Positions 60,130-64,000 of a stretch of DNA of 64,000 bases are shown here, one piece after another. The translations under genes and the position numbers were made by a program. Position 1 is the stretch's first letter, and each line of letters starts with the position of its first letter. The notes beneath the pieces are model-generated. The model was given only the letters and a program-made list of their open reading frames with translations. It did no database searches and had not been told where the DNA came from. Source of the stretch: an uncultured Clostridia bacterium (GTDB taxonomy: Bacteria > Bacillota > Clostridia > TANB77 > CAG-508); contig CAKPDR010000007.1 of NCBI GenBank assembly GCA_934149075.1, positions 1-64,000 on the forward strand, given 5' to 3'.

Positions 60130-61932
60130 ATGAAGAAAGGAATAAAAACATTAGCTATGTGGCTAATAATAGGAATAATAGTAATAGTACTACTATCATC
60201 AATAATGGAAAATAGTAGTTCAAAAATGACATATTCTGAATTAGTAACAAGTATTGAAAATAAGGAAGTTGAAAATATAAAAATTTCTGCAGATGGAAAT
60301 ACAGCAACGGTCAAATTAAAAAATTCAAAAATGGAGAAAGAAGTTAATGTACCAAGCCTAGACAGTTTCATGTCATATTCAGAAGAATATTTAAAAACAG
60401 GTGAATTTACATTAGAAGAAGAAAAAGAATCAATTTGGATTACAGTATTAAGTTTAATAACACCATTTGGATTACTAATAATATTCTTTATATTCTGGTT
60501 TATGATGATGAGTGGGAATAACCAGGGTGGAGCTAAAAACTTAACATTTGGAAAGAGTAAAGCAAGACTTGTAAACGCAGGAGAAAAGAATAGAGTAACA
60601 TTTGACGATGTTGCTGGTGTTGATGAAGAAAAAGAAGAATTAGAAGAAATCGTAGAATTCTTAAAAAATCCAAAGAAATTTACAGACATGGGAGCAAGAA
60701 TTCCAAAAGGTGTATTATTAGTAGGTCAACCAGGTACAGGTAAAACATTATTAGCAAAAGCAGTAGCAGGAGAAGCTGGTGTACCATTTTATACAATAAG
60801 TGGTTCAGACTTTGTGGAAATGTTTGTTGGTGTTGGTGCTTCAAGAGTAAGAGATTTATTTGAACAAGCAAAGAAAAATGCACCATGTATTATATTTATA
60901 GATGAAATTGATGCAGTTGGTAGACAAAGAGGAGCTGGATTAGGTGGAGGACATGATGAAAGAGAACAAACATTAAATCAGTTGCTTGTAGAAATGGATG
61001 GATTTTCAGATAATGAGGGCGTAATAATATTAGCCGCAACAAATAGACCAGATGTATTAGATAAAGCATTATTAAGAGCTGGAAGATTTGATAGACAAAT
61101 AGTAGTATCAAGCCCAGATGTTAAAGCAAGAGAACAAATACTTGAAGTACATGCACGTAAGAAAAAATTATCAGAAGATGTAGATTTAAAAGTAATAGCA
61201 AAAAATACATCAGGATTTGCAGGAGCAGACCTAGAAAATGTACTAAATGAAGCAGCATTATTAGCTGCAAGAAGAAATTATAAAGAAATTGGAATGAAGG
61301 AAATAGAAGATGCCATGGTAAAAGTTACTATGGGACCTGAAAAGAAAACAAGAGTAAGAAGTGAAAAAGAAAATAGGTTAGTTGCATATCATGAAGCGGG
61401 TCATGCAGTAGTAAGTAGATATTTACCAACTCAAGATCCAGTACATCAAATATCTATAATACCACGTGGTATGGCAGGTGGTTATACAATGTATAGACCT
61501 TCAGAAGACAAATCATTTATGTCAAAAACAGAAATGGAAGAAAATATAGTATCATTATTAGGTGGAAGAGTTGCTGAAGAATTAATATTAAATGATATAT
61601 CTACAGGAGCAAGTAATGATATAGAAAGAGCATCACAAATTGCAAGAAACATGGTTACAAAATATGGTATGAGTGATAGAGTTGGAGCAATAATGTTCGG
61701 TGGGGGGCAAGGAGAAATATTCTTAGGTAGAGACTTTGCTCAAACCAAAGACTATTCAGAAGAAACAGCAGGAATAATTGATGAAGAAGTTAAAAAGATA
61801 ATTGATTACGCATATAATAGAGCAAGAAATATTTTAAGCGAACATGCTGATAAACTTCATGCAGTTGCAGGAGTATTAATGGAAAAAGAAAAAATCGAAG
61901 GAGAAGAATTTGATAGAATCTTCGAAGAATAA
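60130..61932 (+). CDS. ftsH: ATP-dependent zinc metalloprotease FtsH
   Basis: 600 residues. Two membrane helices (about 6-24 and 105-127) flank a small outside domain. The AAA+ module has Walker A GQPGTGKT (about 199-206), Walker B IIFIDEIDAVGRQRG and the second region of homology NRPDVLDKALLRAGRFDR. The zinc-protease motif HEAGH is at about 421. It degrades membrane and regulatory proteins as a hexamer. The C-terminus ends soon after the protease domain, a normal length for Clostridia. AGGAGG ribosome site. Confidence 0.97.
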   Translation: MKKGIKTLAMWLIIGIIVIVLLSSIMENSSSKMTYSELVTSIENKEVENIKISADGNTATVKLKNSKMEKEVNVPSLDSFMSYSEEYLKTGEFTLEEEKESIWITVLSLITPFGLLIIFFIFWFMMMSGNNQGGAKNLTFGKSKARLVNAGEKNRVTFDDVAGVDEEKEELEEIVEFLKNPKKFTDMGARIPKGVLLVGQPGTGKTLLAKAVAGEAGVPFYTISGSDFVEMFVGVGASRVRDLFEQAKKNAPCIIFIDEIDAVGRQRGAGLGGGHDEREQTLNQLLVEMDGFSDNEGVIILAATNRPDVLDKALLRAGRFDRQIVVSSPDVKAREQILEVHARKKKLSEDVDLKVIAKNTSGFAGADLENVLNEAALLAARRNYKEIGMKEIEDAMVKVTMGPEKKTRVRSEKENRLVAYHEAGHAVVSRYLPTQDPVHQISIIPRGMAGGYTMYRPSEDKSFMSKTEMEENIVSLLGGRVAEELILNDISTGASNDIERASQIARNMVTKYGMSDRVGAIMFGGGQGEIFLGRDFAQTKDYSEETAGIIDEEVKKIIDYAYNRARNILSEHADKLHAVAGVLMEKEKIEGEEFDRIFEE

Positions 61933-61957
61933 AATTTACAATAAATTTACAAGTAAT

Positions 61958-61986
61958 AAAAGAGCGTATTTATACGCTCTTTTGCT
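61958..61986 (+). terminator. Terminator of ftsH
   Basis: AAAAGAGCGTA at 61958-61968 pairs with TACGCTCTTTT at 61973-61983. Confidence 0.85.
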
Positions 61987-62018
61987 GTTATTACTAATGT
62001 GACTAGCAAATTTATCTA

Positions 62019-62047
62019 TTGACAAAATTCGATAAATGTAGTAATTA
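62019..62047 (+). promoter_or_regulatory. Possible promoter for the unknown membrane-anchored protein
   Basis: A good TTGACA at 62019-62024; the -10 at 62042-62047 (TAATTA) is weak, though TATATT and TATATG follow closely. Confidence 0.4.
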
Positions 62048-62085
62048 TATTATATGAAAGAATGGGAAAAGAGTGATGAATACAT

Positions 62086-63792
62086 ATGAGAATACAAGAT
62101 CTGGCAATAATTTTTATTATAATAATATTACCGATTTCTATAGTACTGGCAGCATATACACAAAATCAAATACAAACGATAAATACACAAACATTGTATG
62201 ATAATAAGCTTTCAGCTGCAACATATGATGCGATAAGGGCATTTCAAATAAATACGAGTGAAAATCAATTATCAGAATTAACAAACTCAAAAACAAGAGA
62301 CTTGGAAGGTTCTGTTTCAACATTTAGAAATTCAATAATGTCAACATTTTCACTTAATGGATATTCAGATGAAGAACTAAATAGCTATATACCGGCATTA
62401 GTATATACACTATATGATGGATTTTACATATATTCACCATATAAAAATGATAATTATAGATATGATGAAGCTGGAAATAAAAAAGATAATAATGGAGAAA
62501 GAGGATATGGATTAAAACCATACATATCTTATAGTTGCAGATATGCTAGAGGAAATATTGATGTAGTAATAACGTATGCGCTAGATAATCATGTAACAGT
62601 GCAGGGAATGATAAATGGTAACTATGTAAATAAAGATGGATACTTGATTGATAATATTACATATGAAGAATCTTCTGGTAGAGTGTGGTATAACGATGTA
62701 GAGATTACAAAAGAGCATACAAAGGAATATTTACCGATGGGAAGAGATACTTTATATAGTTATGTGAAATTAGAAGGAAAAACATATTATTATGATGCTG
62801 ATAATGAAAAAATAAGAGCTAGACTAAATGAAAATACTTTAACAGATCAATATAAAAAGGGAGCTCCTGATTATGACAAAGCAGTGAATTTTATAACAAA
62901 TAATAACACTTTGGCTAAAGATTATTATATAGATGCTTATAATTTTACTAATTGGTTTAAGATTACAGGGTTAGTTGATTTGACATATGCAGACGCACAA
63001 GATACAATAGTTACTGAAAGTGGAGATATACAACCACAAGAAAATGTTTGGGCAGGAGATAATACAAAAATATTTCAATTTAATAGTGATCCATCTAAGC
63101 CAGATAAAAATATTGAAAATGAATTATCTAGTTTTAATCAGCATAGATTAGCTGTAATAAGGCACAAAATTGAAGTGAATTTGGCAATTGCAATAGCCAA
63201 CTATAACACATATTCAGGAGTTGCATCAAGCAATGTGTTTCAAATGCCTGATTTAAGTGAAGAAGAATGGTACAATATTATACACAATATATCATTAATA
63301 AGCTTTTTACAAGGATTGCCAATAGGTGGGAAAGTATATAATGGTTATTCAATTGTTACAAATTCAGAAAGTAAAGAAGTTGTTCTTGAGCAAAATATAT
63401 ATATATTAGGTATAAATAAATCTGGAAAAAAGGAGTATTATAAAATTGGGGATAAAGGGCTTAAAGAAGATGCGGAAGAAGATGAAAAAATTGAAATTAA
63501 TTCTGGAAATTATGCTCAAAGTGGTAATAAATATATTAGTGCTGGAAGATTAAATTTATCATTTAAGAGAAATGTAATATCAAATGAAGATCAAAGTTAT
63601 TATTATTATCCTCTAAAGGATTATAATGCTTCATATAATAGCATTATAATGCAAGATAAGGTAGATACATATGATGATATATATATGTATGTCAATAGTC
63701 AAAGCACTGAGCTGAAGACAGCTTTTTATACAGCTTTAGGAAGAGAAAGAGCAAGTTTATATAAATCATGGAGTGATTATATTAAGGAATGA
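62086..63792 (+). CDS. Large membrane-anchored extracellular protein, function unknown
   Basis: 568 residues. One N-terminal hydrophobic helix (IIFIIIILPISIVLAAY), followed by a conserved-looking stretch YDNKLSAATYDAIRAFQINT..SKTRDLEGSVSTFRNSI and YIPALVYTLYDGFYIYSPY. The rest, rich in Tyr and Asn, looks like an outside beta-rich domain. The N-terminus (short leader, long hydrophobic helix then amphipathic continuation) recalls pilin-like or TadE-like proteins, but no prepilin peptidase site is clear. It resembles uncharacterised proteins in Clostridia. Its own promoter and the ftsH terminator make it a separate unit; the nrdG-like gene follows after 30 bases. Confidence 0.65.
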   Translation: MRIQDLAIIFIIIILPISIVLAAYTQNQIQTINTQTLYDNKLSAATYDAIRAFQINTSENQLSELTNSKTRDLEGSVSTFRNSIMSTFSLNGYSDEELNSYIPALVYTLYDGFYIYSPYKNDNYRYDEAGNKKDNNGERGYGLKPYISYSCRYARGNIDVVITYALDNHVTVQGMINGNYVNKDGYLIDNITYEESSGRVWYNDVEITKEHTKEYLPMGRDTLYSYVKLEGKTYYYDADNEKIRARLNENTLTDQYKKGAPDYDKAVNFITNNNTLAKDYYIDAYNFTNWFKITGLVDLTYADAQDTIVTESGDIQPQENVWAGDNTKIFQFNSDPSKPDKNIENELSSFNQHRLAVIRHKIEVNLAIAIANYNTYSGVASSNVFQMPDLSEEEWYNIIHNISLISFLQGLPIGGKVYNGYSIVTNSESKEVVLEQNIYILGINKSGKKEYYKIGDKGLKEDAEEDEKIEINSGNYAQSGNKYISAGRLNLSFKRNVISNEDQSYYYYPLKDYNASYNSIIMQDKVDTYDDIYMYVNSQSTELKTAFYTALGRERASLYKSWSDYIKE

Positions 63793-63822
63793 TAAAACAC
63801 AATAGAAAATGGAGGAACAAAA

Positions 63823-64000
63823 ATGAATTATGCAGATATAAAAATAGCAGATGTAGCAAATGGAGAAGGAGTTAGAGTATCATTATTTGTAAGTGGATGT
63901 AACCATCATTGTAAAGGATGTTTTAATGCACAAGCATGGGACTTTAATTATGGTAAAGAATTTACAGAAGAAGATATAGATAAAATAATAAAAGAATTAG
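63823..64000 (+). CDS. nrdG: Anaerobic ribonucleotide reductase activating protein (partial)
   Basis: The first 59 codons of an NrdG-like radical SAM enzyme; the window ends inside the gene. The radical SAM motif is CNHHCKGC (CxxxCxxC), preceded by MNYADIKIADVANGEGVRVSLFVSGC, quoted here in pieces, typical of NrdG, which installs the glycyl radical on NrdD. GGAGGA lies 6 bases upstream of the ATG. No nrdD is visible in this window. Confidence 0.88.
   Translation, partial: MNYADIKIADVANGEGVRVSLFVSGCNHHCKGCFNAQAWDFNYGKEFTEEDIDKIIKEL

Noticed and set aside
1..64000. Search for tRNA genes and insertion sequences
   Set aside because: No cloverleaf with a CCA-type end or GTTCGA arm was recognised in the gaps, and no transposase or integrase gene was seen.

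Overview
The window is AT-rich (roughly 30% G+C by eye) bacterial DNA. Firmicutes-type core gene neighbourhoods, strong AGGAGG ribosome binding sites, a T-box leader, an L10 leader, TTGACA/TATAAT promoters with 17-base spacers and spore-germination genes all point to an anaerobic, probably spore-forming member of the Clostridia (Bacillota). The genus cannot be read from the sequence.

Layout: the window opens in the 3' end of a 23S rRNA gene followed by 5S rRNA. A flavoredoxin-like gene and the operon rpmG-secE-nusG-rplK-rplA-rplJ-rplL follow, to 4.6 kb. Next come mtnN, a T-box(UUC)-controlled pheS-pheT pair, a SWIM/SNF2 helicase, trmFO and an unknown coiled-coil protein. The str operon (rpsL, rpsG, fusA, tuf) occupies 15.9-20.7 kb. 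It is followed by a KPEPV-repeat protein, plsX-acpP-rnc, a radical SAM protein, a PstS-like/DUF3298-like membrane pair and a YitT protein. A minus-strand block (gerC- and gerB-like genes, HD protein) precedes an ADP-ribosyltransferase-like gene and its small neighbour. Then come addB, pgeF, an S66 peptidase, rpsB-tsf, xth, an AI-2E family exporter, small genes, rpoB-rpoC (45.7-53.1 kb), a DUF2207-like soluble protein, a second HD protein, gdpP-rplI-dnaB, tilS, ftsH, a large unknown membrane-anchored protein and the 5' part of an nrdG-like gene.

Most genes serve translation, transcription, replication or envelope upkeep. The usual Firmicutes cluster rplKAJL-rpoBC-rpsLG-fusA-tuf is present but split into three blocks inside these 64 kb. 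The least ordinary parts are long hairpin elements placed directly after stop codons in operon gaps, with non-canonical pairs that become G-U only on the minus strand; a dispersed GGGGACACCC repeat that supplies the last codons of addB; the ART-like locus with an out-of-frame strong-RBS start; two proteins that appear to share an undescribed C-terminal domain behind different linkers; SecE and RpoB with acidic tails; and a gerB-gerC pair without gerA. No tRNA gene, CRISPR array, insertion sequence with transposase, or prophage was seen.
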